A stretch of DNA of 64,000 bases, taken from positions 187,722,391 through 187,786,390 of the forward strand of contig NC_081406.1 in assembly GCF_030272615.1 (NCBI RefSeq), given 5' to 3'. Under the pieces are notes generated by a model. It saw only the letters and a program-made list of their open reading frames with translations. It did not search any database and was not told the origin of the DNA. Shown one piece after another: positions 10,701 to 21,205 of this stretch (position 1 is the stretch's first letter; every line of letters begins with the position of its first letter). This DNA comes from Cryptomeria japonica. Taxonomy: Eukaryota > Streptophyta > Pinopsida > Cupressales > Cupressaceae. The position numbers were made by a program, and so were the translations under genes.

Positions 10701-11969
10701 TTCGAATCCCCATGGTACGGTGAGTTCTACACCTATCTCCGCGATCACACCCTTCCTCCTAACCAATCAAATAACCAACGTAAAACCTTCATTCGCCAAA
10801 CTACTCGATATACCATTATTGCTGAAACCCTATATCGACGCAGTCTTGATGGTACTCTCCTTCGATGTCTGGAACAAGATGAGATAACAAAGGCCTTGGA
10901 AGAGGTACATGAAGGAATTTGTGGAATGCATGCAAGCGGCCCGTCACTAGCCAAGAAACTCCTGCGCAATGGATACTATTGGCCATCTATGGAAAAAGAC
11001 TCCTACTACTTTGTCAGGAAGTGCAAGAAATGCCAAGTTCATGGAGACCTGATACATGCACCAGCACAGGAATTGCAACCAATCACGACACCATGGCCTT
11101 TTTATCAATGGGGCCTTGACCTTGTGGGTAAAATCCATCCATCTTCATCCAATGGCTATAAATTCATTATTACCGCCACCGAATACTTCACAAAGTGGAT
11201 CAAAGTTGTTCCACTTACCCAAGTTACCGGCAAGCAGATTGTCTCATTCATCCTCAATTATATCATCTGTCGGTATGGTGTACCCATGTCCATCATCATA
11301 GATAACGGTCTTCCTTTCAAAAATCAAGCTGTCCATGAACTCTGTGAGAAATTTCACATCCAACACCGCTTTTCCACTCCCTATTACCCACAAGGCAATG
11401 GTCAGGCCAAAGCATCAAACAAGAACATATTAAGAATCCTAAAGAAGATAGTCAATGATGTTGGTCGTGATTGGCACATTCAATTGAATCCAACACTATG
11501 GGCATATCGAACTAGCATTTGAACCCCTACAGGCGCAACTCCATACTCATTGGTCTATGGTGCAAAAGCTATTCTACCTATTGAGGTCGAGATACCATCC
11601 CTACGGGTTTCCTTGCACAATCTCATTGATGATGAAGCATACAGAGTATCCCGTCTTCAAGACTTAGAGCTACTTGATGAAAAGCGACAAGCTGCATACA
11701 ACCACCTCAAAGCCTATCAACAACGCATGAGAAGAAGTTATAATCATCGAGTTAGGCCTCGTACATTCGAGGTAGGTGATCTTGTTCTTTGAGAAAATCC
11801 TCGTAACCAACCCAACCGAGAACATCAAGGAAAGTTTGAATCAAATTGGTTGGGCCCATATGTAGTCACTGCTGTATTTGGGTCCGGGACATATCAGTTG
11901 GCTACATCAGAAGGAGAACCACTAGAAGATCCGATCAACAACATGCACCTCAAACGGTTTTACACATAA
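10701..11969 (+). pseudogene. Element 1 integrase
   Basis: The zinc-binding region reads HEGICGMHASG and CKKCQVHGD (H-H-C-C). The core begins YQWGLDLVGKI (first Asp) and has SIIIDNGLPFKNQ (second Asp). In the third motif, YYPQGNGQAKASNKNIL, the expected catalytic Glu is Lys. The C-terminal part ends in WLGPYVV and HLKRFYT, with no chromodomain. In-frame TGA codons occur at 11520-11522 and 11790-11792. The natural stop is the TAA at 11967-11969. It would insert the cDNA into the host genome; as it stands the active-site triad is incomplete. Confidence 0.87.
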
Positions 11970-14600
11970 GTTGCATAGAGCATCAGGCTCCCATATATAT
12001 TGGCAAAAATACCAAAAACATTTAGATAAAAGGTCCTGAAGAAAAATACAAAAACATCAAAATAGTAAAGAAAAATCATGCATCCAAACAGTGAACAACC
12101 ACTCTGATGGCACCTTGGGTAAGTACGATGGTGAAAACCTGGCAAACAGGCGCCACTCATAAAAGCTATGGCTCCATTGTCTTTCAGACTTGTTGCAATC
12201 ACATTCACTTCATGCATACATCCATCCATCCACCACCATGGCTTGTTATAAATCTGCAGTTAAGAAAGTACTGCATGCGTCTTGCATCCCACTTTTTCAT
12301 AGTCATGACTAAACTAGGGGCAATGCCCTTAACCTATTGATGGAAGTGGATTCTACATTGTCTTGTGATTCATTAAAGTTATTCATTCAAAACTATCTCA
12401 CAAAATACCAAAAACATTCAAAACTATCTCACAAAAATCCAAAAACATTCAAAACAAGCATCAAAATCCAAAAACATTCAAAACAATTCAAAATCCAAAC
12501 ATCAAAAATCAAACAAACACATGGCAACAGCTTGTACATACTCATCCGCACAGATATCAAACAAGCATTGAAAAATCCTCGCACGATGATCACTTCTCAA
12601 AATTGACCAAAACAATCAACATCAACAATCAAATTGTCTTCAACAAGGATGCATCCTTCCTTACCAAAACAAAGACAAAATGACGTTTTCTTTGACAAGA
12701 AAATTGTGTTAAGCTATCAAATACTTGGTTGATTAGTGAAGTAATTCATTCGTTTATATGTATCAGGTTCTTACAACATTGTTTGTGTATCTTCGGTGCA
12801 TTATTCCAATGAAGTTCTGGGGCATGTACTAATGGTGTCTACGTGGGAAGTTCACTAAGCCACATGATCTTATGCAAAATGCAGTCATAGATCACTATGG
12901 CTTGCTGACTACAACGTATACCTTGACCATATGAGCATGAACCATTACCAAGGATCCATATTCTTTATTATTTATGTGCATACTGTTTGCTTACGAGATC
13001 CATGCTCCTTCTTTGGTTCCTCCTCATCCAATTTGGATAAAGGTTTTTGTCTTTTATTAAGGTATGAACTTGTCTCAGGATATGATCAATTCAAGATCAA
13101 GGAGGACAATCCAAGTCATGCCTAAACAAGGATGATCCTTGTCTGTTCCGCAAGCAATACTCAGGTCGACTTGACCCTTATATCAAGTCATTTGTATTAA
13201 CTCGTTATATCAGAATCCATGTAAGAATTCCTCAGGTCATCTTGAATCATTATGTCAAGTTGCTTGTATATTCTTACAACATTTTAAAGTTCAATGATGA
13301 AAATAGAGCATTATGGATCGTCATTTCATCCCATCTATTTATATATTGCATTCCATTGCATATCACCCATCCATTCACTCGGTCATATGTATGATTTATA
13401 TGCAAATATGAACAAGGTTCATATGAACAATTATGTGAAAATTGAGCTGGTCTTGGATACAATCACGACCAAGTACTCTGATACATCATCAATACATCAT
13501 GCAAAATCTCAAAAACCTTGCATTCCTCATGGTCATATCATCATTACATTTAGTTACATTTTGCATTAATTACATTCATGTCATTTTTAATTAAAGTTGC
13601 ATATAGTTCATTTAGTTTATTGACATTAATCTTCATTAAATCATTTGCATCATTGCATAATTCGATTCATATGATCAAATTATCCTTGATTGTATTAAAC
13701 CATTTACTATGCATTCATCTAGTGTCAGATATCAATTATCAGTTTATCATGATTAATTATCCTTTATCCTTTATCATTGCATACATTCATTTATCTATTC
13801 ATTAGTTAAAAGGTGCACTCATTCATCCATTATTAAGTGTCTTATTATGCTCATTTTAGGATTCATTTACATTGCATTCATTATCCTTTTTTTAATTGCA
13901 TTAAGGTGTAGTTATTAAACCATAAGTCGTAGTATCATCACATTATCATTTTTACTTAATCACATTAAGGCATTTAGAATCATAAAACCACTTGTTTCCA
14001 AACATTGGTTCATACCATTTTATATATCCATTATACATATGCATTCATTTAGACATTATCATATAAACATTTGTACTTTACATTTTGTTTATCCATGTTA
14101 CATTCATCTAACAAACCATCTAGATGCATATCCATACATAACATCATTTATTTAAACATTGCATTAACATCACTGCATATCATTATCTCATCATTATATC
14201 AAAATAGGAAACACCAAAATCCTGTTCGTAAATCATCATAAGCATAAATCATCATCATGGCATTACATACATAAAGCATTACATCAAAATAAAACATGCA
14301 CACATGTATAAACCTGCATTCATATGTCAGTATCCAACATCATAAATCATCATAAAACCATACATATAGGAATCATCTCATAAAATGCATACATGTACAC
14401 ATATCCATCTAAGCATAAACTCACAAAACACCATCCTGCATAGCATCCATACATCACAAAATGCATATAAATAAAAAAATGGGATATCCTCATATATATC
14501 ATCTCACGTATCAGAGTACAAAGAAGTCTACAAAATCGGCTACCAAGAGCCATCCAAGATACAGTCCAAAATATAAAATACATATATACAAAATGCTCTC
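11970..14600. other. Element 1 spacer between integrase and antisense gene
   Basis: The spacer has no coding potential. Its start resembles the matching part of Element 3: both carry GTGAAAACCTGGCAA-type words (12129 and 50356) and ACCATGGCTTG further on. A short tandem repeat lies at 12381-12520. From about 12900 the sequence is rich in CATTCATT/ATCATCA words. Tat-type elements commonly have long, fast-evolving regions here. Confidence 0.6.
12381..12520. repeat. Short tandem repeat (~31 bp, about 4 imperfect units)
   Basis: Units carry ACATTCAAAAC followed by variable sequence and then CAAAAATCCAAAA-like sequence. Four units can be counted, with the last two shortened. Confidence 0.6.
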
Positions 14601-15914
14601 TCAGATGCCACTATGACCAGATGCTGCACCACCATCGCCACCTGCTCTCCCACTGGTCCCTGCACCACCTGATCTATCTCTCCGTGGAGACCCCATCAAT
14701 CCCCCACTAGCTCCTGCACCCCCTGACCTGTCTCTCTGTAGAGGACCCATCACTCCCCCACTAATCTGCATCCTCTGCAACCGCTCTGACCTGGTCTATC
14801 GCATCTGTGTATAGCTCAGTGCTCTCTGACTAGCTGGCACCACCTGCTCATATAATCCCCGCCAATACTCTATCTCAGCCTATGCTCATCCAAATTGTTT
14901 CATCACCTCCCCAGTAGGACCCTGTTCTCCTACTCCAACTCGGACTCTCTCCTGTAGCTCCGCTAGTCTCTCCACTGCACTATCCCTCTCCCGCAACACT
15001 ACAGTCAGCTCCGCCTCTCATGCAAATAGCTGCACATCTCTAGCTGCAACCTCCACCTCCAAATCTTCCACCCGTGTCTCAGATGCCTCAAGTCGAGACT
15101 ACAAATGTACTATCAGTCGCTCCCGCATATCTCCACCTGATCCCTCTCCTGTCTCCATGGCTGCCTCACCGGTATATCCCTCTCTAGTGGCTCCCTCCCC
15201 TCTATCCATTGGTATCTCCCTCTCCATACCTCTCCCACCCAATCTAACTCCTCCCTGCATCAACGGTCCCTGCGATATCCATAGTGGCAATTCGCCTCTC
15301 CCTCTCCGCTGGATCCGACTGCCCAACCCACCACCTCCTCCATCCCCTCCTCCTCCATCTCCACCATCTTCTCTCCCTCCTCCACCTACTATCGGTCCTC
15401 GACCTCTTTCCCTCCTCCGTCTCCGTCCCCTCTCAACCTCAAAATAGGGCACCGGCTTTGCTGGATCAGATATCCATAGAATCTGTGTGGGGGAAAAAGT
15501 GACACTAAGCAAACAGGCCCTAATCTCACTTTCAATCACACACTTGTGGAATACGAAAGAGCCTAGAGGTATCACACAATTGGCTACTTCTTTCTATTGA
15601 AGAGAGAGCCACGGGCTACCTATTAGGATTTCTATTCCTTTGTTGCAAATGATAGATAAAATGATGCAAGTTCAACTACTAGCCCTAGAGTGCAAGTATG
15701 AACTAGTAACAAGATTGCAGAATTGAACTTAAACAATGAAAAGTTATAAACACAAGGACAAAACAAGAATGCAAATGCGTACCCAGAGTTAAAATCTGAG
15801 TGAAAATGTTCGAGACGGGGGCGCGGGCGCCACTGTCCTGATTCTGCCCCTGAAACTGTTGTTTTGCAACCTGAAAAGCTGTCAAAAAGTTGCTGAAAGT
15901 TGCTGTTTGACAGA

Positions 15915-16037
15915 AGGACCAGGGCGCCCAGCACCCCTGTCCCAGGGACCAGGGCACCCAGCACCCCTATCCCAGGGACCAGGGCGCCCAGCGCCCCTGT
16001 CCTAGCAGGACCAGGGCGCCCCACGCCCCTGTCCTGG
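15915..16037. repeat. GC-rich hairpin minisatellite in solo LTR B (4 units of ~31 bp)
   Basis: Four units share the core GGCGCCCAGCGCC and variants of it, with ACCAGGG and CCTGTCC flanks, as in solo LTR A. One extra unit relative to A indicates copy-number change by slippage or unequal recombination. Confidence 0.8.
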
Positions 16038-16780
16038 TCTTTTGCTCTTAAATTTGGTGTGTAGTTCTGTCTCAGTCTGCTTCTCCCGGATCTGCGACCT
16101 GCGGCGTCGTCCGAGTCCCGAAACCTGCACTTATATCTGAAAAGGGTATGGTGGGCGGCTATATAGGGTTTTGCCTTAGTCAAACCCCCGCTTCGATGAT
16201 TTCCACCTCCACGAATAGCCAAGTTGTATTGTAAAAGTAGTGTGTGTGCAGACCTTGTGTGTGTGCAAGATCCTAAAATGCAAGTAAGCAAACTAGAGCA
16301 ACCTAGAAAGTAAATCCTAATTGCTTGTAAATGATAATGTAAGTGCTCCAAATCAAGATGCAAAGTGATCTAAAGCATGAATACAAATGATATAATGAGG
16401 CTTATGCAAAGACATGAAAACAACATGAAATCATACCCAACCCCAAGGGAGGGGTACAAGCCAATCTTCAGTCGGTGATCCCTTATTGTTCTTCAATGCC
16501 TTCAAAGCCCTAAATGGATGAATGAAATTGATAGATGCTTGATGGATGGATGTTGAATGTTGTTGAAGTCTTCAAAGATTTGCTCTTTCGCTGCATAGAA
16601 GGTCCTTGAAACCAAATTCCTGAATCCTTTCAAATGAAGAAAGAGAGCTCTTATATATGAAACCCTAGGTCTTAATTTCAACTTTTGGCCGACCTAGAGA
16701 TTGAATCTCCCACCAATTTCTTGGGGTTAAGCTTTATTTTATGATTGGATCGTGCTCCTAAAATTTCGGGAAAAATGTCC

Positions 16781-16812
16781 GGGACCATGTGCACGTCGGG
16801 CGCCATGGTCCC
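16781..16812. other. Perfect 9-bp-arm hairpin in solo LTR B
   Basis: GGGACCATG at 16781-16789 pairs with CATGGTCCC at 16804-16812. Compared with LTR A, one base in each arm has changed and pairing is kept. Confidence 0.7.
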
Positions 16813-18308
16813 GACAACTTTTCACCAAATTTTCAGGGTCGTCGGATATGATGATTTTAAAGCGAATCCCGAAGTTACAACTGATTTCGAGATGTTTTGA
16901 CCCCCGAAATCAAGCCCCCAAGTTCAAAATAGGACCTAATTAGGGTTTTTGATTAAATGATGTATTGGAAGAATAAAATGAAAGGGGCACACTTTAATGA
17001 AAGGGCCCAACTTTATGATATGGGAGATGATAAAATAAGACCTTAGACCTAATTAATTTAATTAATTAAGTGCTAAAGGGGAAATGCAATGCAAAATGCA
17101 AAATGCGCCAAGGCGGGTGCTAAACTAGGTGTGAAATTGTACCACCCTAGCAAGTGCGTACAATTTACGATGCTACAGAATCGGATGAGCCTCCAGGTAC
17201 TGCGTGTACTCATCTGATACCCCTGCATCCACAACCCTCAGTCGTATGTCCCAAGGTCTCGCATGCAGCATCTGAAACTTTTCCAGTGCCTGGTCATACG
17301 AAAGTACTGGCCCCCATACATATCTCTCTCGTATCACCCGTGCATACTCTCCCGAACCACTAGGTAACCCCTGTCGCCACCCAAACTGTCTCAACACTCT
17401 ACCGAGCACCTATCTCTCTACATGATACGAGGTCCTCCCAATGAGGAATCGGGTCATAAACACATATGGCAGTGCCTCAGCATCATCATCCCAGGGCTCG
17501 CACTCCAGGTAGGGTCTCCATATCACTGCATCAAGATCATCCAATGCCCGTCGCCACCACTCTAACTTCCCCAGGTGGGGCAGACTCATCATACCGCTAT
17601 ACATAAACATATACAGCTAATCCACTGCTCAGAACCTGAGAATCACTGGTCGAGTCACTGGTAAGTGCTCCCATGCCCAAATATGTAGTAGCGTCACTCC
17701 CACTACTAATGAGCCCCTCCCACGGTATACCACCTCATGCAGCTCCTGATAGAGGTGCATCAGCATGCACGGTCCCCAGGCAAATCGGGTCCCCTCTGTA
17801 ATCATCTACTCTATCACCTGTCTCCATCTGACGGCCAGACAATGCGAGCACCTATCAGGACATAGTAATCCTCCCACAATGTTGGACAAAACTGCTGGTA
17901 AAGACTCGTATAAGGTAGCAATCTCCTCCCAGGCAATGGAGTCATCATCAATGAATACATCCTCATCAAAGAGCCTCTGTACTGCTAGAGTCCCCCAGGA
18001 TCTATCATATGTAACCAGCTCCCCTCAATCGGAATACACAAGATGTGCCACACATCCTCCAGGGTCACTGTCATCTCCCCCTGCGCAAGGTGAAATGTGC
18101 ACGTCTCACTGTGCCAGCACTCTGCTAACACTATAATCAATCCGTGATTCATTCGAATCATGGGCATGTGCATCACATCGTATAAACCAGTTGCGGCAAT
18201 ACAATCGATCTCAGCCTCTGTCAGTCGATCCTGCAACCCCTGTGTCGCCGGATGTCTCTCACATAACTGCAACACGCATAGATCCTCCTGCACACGGACA
18301 ACAATCAA

Positions 18309-19429
18309 TCCTCATCAGTTGTTTTATTTTCAAACTTTCTTAAAGTTTAAACCTAAGATTATCAACAGATACTTTGATCAAGTATCTCCGGGTCTCAACA
18401 GGTAAGCAATCATGGCACACCTAGACTTCAAGATGCATTTATCCATAAATGACCTAAGTCTTATCAGGCCGTTATGGTTCAAAACAACTCCCACTTCGCC
18501 TCCCTATCCATCCATCTTTGGCATCGGGAGATTTTTCACACAAACTGGGGCATCCATTATCTTGCGAACAAAAGTGCTATTTTGCACACAAAAGCGCTAC
18601 TTCTCTACAATAGCGATAAACCCCTAACAAAAGCACTTAATCAGCTATCCAAAAGCACTAAAACTACAAACGCACTACAACAACTATACAATAACACTGA
18701 TTAACAACAAAAGTGCTCAATTAACCACTCAATAGTGCTCATCCATCAATAGCGCCTAAACAAGCCTACAATAGCGCTAAAAGTTTTAAAAGCACTCAAA
18801 AAGCACCTCAATAATGCCATTGCGACACAATAGCACAAGTTAATTGGACAATAGCGCCAAAACGTAGTTTCAGCGCTATTGTCCCGACTCAACTTCGACT
18901 CAGTAGAAAGCGTATCAAAAATGCATAAAAATTGAAATTTCAAATTTGCGTAATGTTGGTCCGTAGTCGTCTGGCCGTTGGAACCGACGGACTCACTCAA
19001 ATCGGTGCTCTGCTACTGGTACCAACATCCTGACTACTACTCGCTCCTCTCAAAAGTCAATCTCAGAGCTATAGTTTCACACTGGTCACGGTAACAAATG
19101 ATCCTGTTTTCACCCCTTTCTCCCCATATAAACCCTTCGCCGTCACCGTAACTTTTCCCCCGCTCGCCGCCGTGGTCCTCGTGAACTTCCCGAGCCTCCC
19201 ATTTCTCCATTTTACCCTTGATTTCTTCTTTTTTTCACCTGCATTGCTAACTTCTTCTCTTCTACCACCCTGCCAATTTTCATTCTTTTTCGAGAGATCG
19301 CCCGATTTTTCAAAAATTCTCGATCCATCTCTCAAGGGGGCATACCACCCATTAAATTTGCATTTTATGGGGCATTTCTTCAAACCTATTTTTCTTTCTT
19401 TGAAACGACGTGATAAGCCGCACCGTCTC
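18309..19429. other. Element 1 region between the antisense gene and the polypurine tract
   Basis: No gene is recognised. The segment holds a motif array (18573-18877) and then a more GC-rich part (about 18950-19400). On the minus strand that part is an open frame of 128 codons rich in Lys, Gly and Arg with no family resemblance. It could be the promoter, leader or first exon of the antisense gene, but nothing in the sequence decides this. Confidence 0.45.
18573..18877. repeat. Irregular ~20-bp array of AGYGCT-like motifs in Element 1
   Basis: About fifteen copies of AGCGCT, AGTGCT, AGCACT and variants occur, mostly 17-22 bp apart, in otherwise A/C-rich filler. It resembles the strictly 21-bp array in the leader of Element 3 in motif and spacing, although it lies near the other end of its element. 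Confidence 0.65.
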
Positions 19430-19442
19430 AAAGAGGGGCAAA
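19430..19442 (+). other. Polypurine tract of Element 1
   Basis: AAAGAGGGGCAAA abuts the TG of the 3' LTR and is the expected primer site for plus-strand DNA synthesis. The single C is a small departure from a pure purine run. Confidence 0.75.
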
Positions 19443-20839
19443 TGTAGTCACACAAATCTGTCCATTCTACTTAAATGAATATTTGCTATTTATTTAATTA
19501 AAAATCCACTGGCCATCAGTTAATTAAATCAATATTTAATTAATTCATCTTCAAACATTCTCCTATTAATTAAATAAATTATTCAATTTATTTTAATTAA
19601 TTCATTCAACCAAAAATCACAAATCAATTAAATGAATAAATCATATTTATTTCATTTAATCCCCCTTTTCCTCTTTTAAATGAATTAAATAAAATATTTA
19701 TTTAAATCACTATCCCCCCCACTTGCATTTTCCTACAAATGCAACTTGAACACATTTATTGAAATAAATGAATTTTTATTTTAATAAAATCCTATTTTCC
19801 CTCACCCACCAAACCCACTTGCAATCCTAACCCCCTTCTAGATTCTTCTAACCCCCTTCCTAATTAGCCTAATCCATTCCCTAATTATTGTCACATTCCT
19901 AAGCAACTTTAAGTCACTTCTCAAAGACTCCAAAGTCTTTGAAAAGCATTTAATGCTTTGTGTGTTCAACAATTTAACCTCCAAAGTCTTCCAAAACCAC
20001 TAATGGCTCTTACATGACCATTAATGGCTCTTACATAACCATTTATGGTTATTTCAACTTGCACTCATGGGTCTCCTCAAACATTTATTGTTTTGACCAT
20101 GTTTATCCTTTTTGCCTTTGCACAAGAGTTTATCCATTGGATAAAAACTTTTATTCTTTGAATAAAGAGTTTATTCATTCAACTAACCTTGACCTTAACT
20201 CCCAAGGTCATGTCAAGCATTTAATGCTTATTCCCTCTCCTCTCAACCTATCTCACATTGACACTTGTCATCCTGGGATTGGGTTGAAAGCCCGCACATG
20301 GATTTGAAATCATTCAATCCTGACCTTATTTGAGATTACTCAATCTCAACCATCCATTGCTCCATTTTCCCTATAAATAGAGCCCATTTCTTCATAATCC
20401 AGATCCTGAAAACTTGTATGCATTTAAGCTATAGGCATTTTAGCATAATCAACTAATATCTTGTCATTTTGGATAAAATAAATCATTTTAGTATCAATAG
20501 CATAGTATTAGCTTTTTATTCATATTTAGAGCAAATACTTCAATCTCAAACCTCCATAAGCATCCATAGTGCAAAAAGCTGCTGAGAGCTACACTATTTT
20601 GGAACTTGGAGAGGAGAGGAACAAAGGAGAAAAAACCAAGAGCATGTTAGGAGGCATTTGGAGATGCCTCATCATATTTACCTTCTTAGTTAGATATTTT
20701 ATCATGCTTTTGATATCTCTTTTCATATGCTTGTGTAGGAAAGTATTTTGTTTGTGATTTCTGACACTAACAGTTTGGCTCTTTTTCCTGTTTGTGTTTT
20801 GTTATCATTGACTAACCTTCCCTTTTTTGCAGAGCATCA
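19443..20839 (+). repeat. 3' LTR of Element 1 (1397 bp, complete)
   Basis: It begins TGTAGTCAC and ends GAGCATCA, followed by the GATAG duplication. It contains the same TATA word as the 5' copy (20372-20380). It is eight bases longer than the preserved 5' LTR and shows the true LTR end. Confidence 0.9.
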
Positions 20840-21205
20840 GATAGTACTACTTATAAGGATATATAAAATGTGTATGAAGCCCAACCAAGAGATGCAAAAA
20901 CCCAAAATGATAGAGTTCTAAACCACCCACCAACCCCATGTTGACAAAGCTAGCAAAATACACATTGTCAACAAACAAAAGTTGGCTAAATACAACAAAA
21001 GCCCAAAGAGAGAAGTTGAGATGCAGACAAAAATAAAGGCTAAAGGAGCCCATTCATGAACTAGGACCAAATTCAATAGAGGAAGAAAAGATTGAACTTT
21101 CTTCCATAGGATCCAGAGAGCTAACACTATGATCCCCAACACTAATCAAATCCATCTCCAAACAGGAATACTCATTACCCAAACTCGAAGGAGGAAGAAC
21201 AATGT
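20840..21205 (-). mobile_element. LINE 3' fragment, proximal part, split by Element 1
   Basis: On the minus strand this runs from about 21205 to the Element 1 duplication and continues at 3207-3115 into an A-rich tail. It includes short open stretches with no recognisable domain, as expected near the end of a 5'-truncated LINE. The left limit is a judgement from a change in composition at about 21200, and no duplication was found, so the family call is tentative. Confidence 0.4.

Larger units (their letters stand above)
15484..17177 (+). mobile_element. Solo LTR B (1694 bp) inside the antisense PMD gene
   Basis: Same family as solo LTR A: it begins TGTGTGGG, ends GATGCTACA, and is flanked by a perfect GAATC duplication (15479-15483 and 17178-17182). 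It shares with A the array, the CTATATAGG word, the hairpin and the terminal 100 bp. Removing it with one duplication copy restores an uninterrupted reading frame across the junction in the PMD gene. The antisense frame was therefore open at this point when the insertion occurred. Confidence 0.88.
14601..18308 (-). pseudogene. Antisense plant mobile domain (PMD) gene captured in Element 1, split by solo LTR B
   Basis: Read on the minus strand from 18308 to 14601, omitting 15484-17177 and one GAATC copy, this is one long protein frame. PMD motifs appear in order: FHLAQGEMTVTLEDVWHILC, IAWEEIATLYESLPAVLS, TLLHIWAWEHLPVTRP, FMTRFLIGRTSYHVERQ, VLRQFGWRQGLP, YTQYLEAHPIL. These match the aminotransferase-like/MAIN-like PMD family, known as host proteins and as passengers of plant transposons. 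Beyond the LTR the frame continues with WISDPAKPVPYFE, a Gly/Arg-rich low-complexity region, a heptad-like stretch (RLEASETRVEDLEVEVAAR) and another Gly-rich tail, ending in TGA at 14601-14603. One frameshift near 17990 and about seven in-frame stops make it a pseudogene. No ATG is visible upstream. It lies opposite to pol, as Tat antisense genes do. Confidence 0.8.
3208..20839 (+). mobile_element. Element 1: Tat-like Ty3/gypsy retrotransposon, defective, with captured antisense PMD gene
   Basis: A complete insertion is bounded by direct LTRs (3208-4596 and 19443-20839) and a 5-bp GATAG duplication. Surviving sense order is protease, G-patch, reverse transcriptase, RNase H, second RNase H, integrase; then a spacer, an antisense PMD gene, a motif array, polypurine tract and 3' LTR. 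Two tandem RNase H domains before integrase and an antisense gene near the 3' end are typical of the plant Tat clade. The primer site, leader and most of gag are missing, and pol has about seven in-frame stops and several frameshifts. Two solo LTRs of another family lie inside. The LTRs differ at 13 of 1389 aligned positions with no indels, so insertion looks recent compared with the coding decay. Confidence 0.9.

Noticed and set aside
15157-15447. Proline-rich plus-strand frames
   Set aside because: They are the complement of the Gly/Arg-rich part of the antisense PMD gene.
19069-19455. 128-codon Lys/Arg-rich minus-strand frame near the 3' LTR of Element 1
   Set aside because: It crosses into the LTR and has no family resemblance. 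Noted only as possible leader of the antisense gene.
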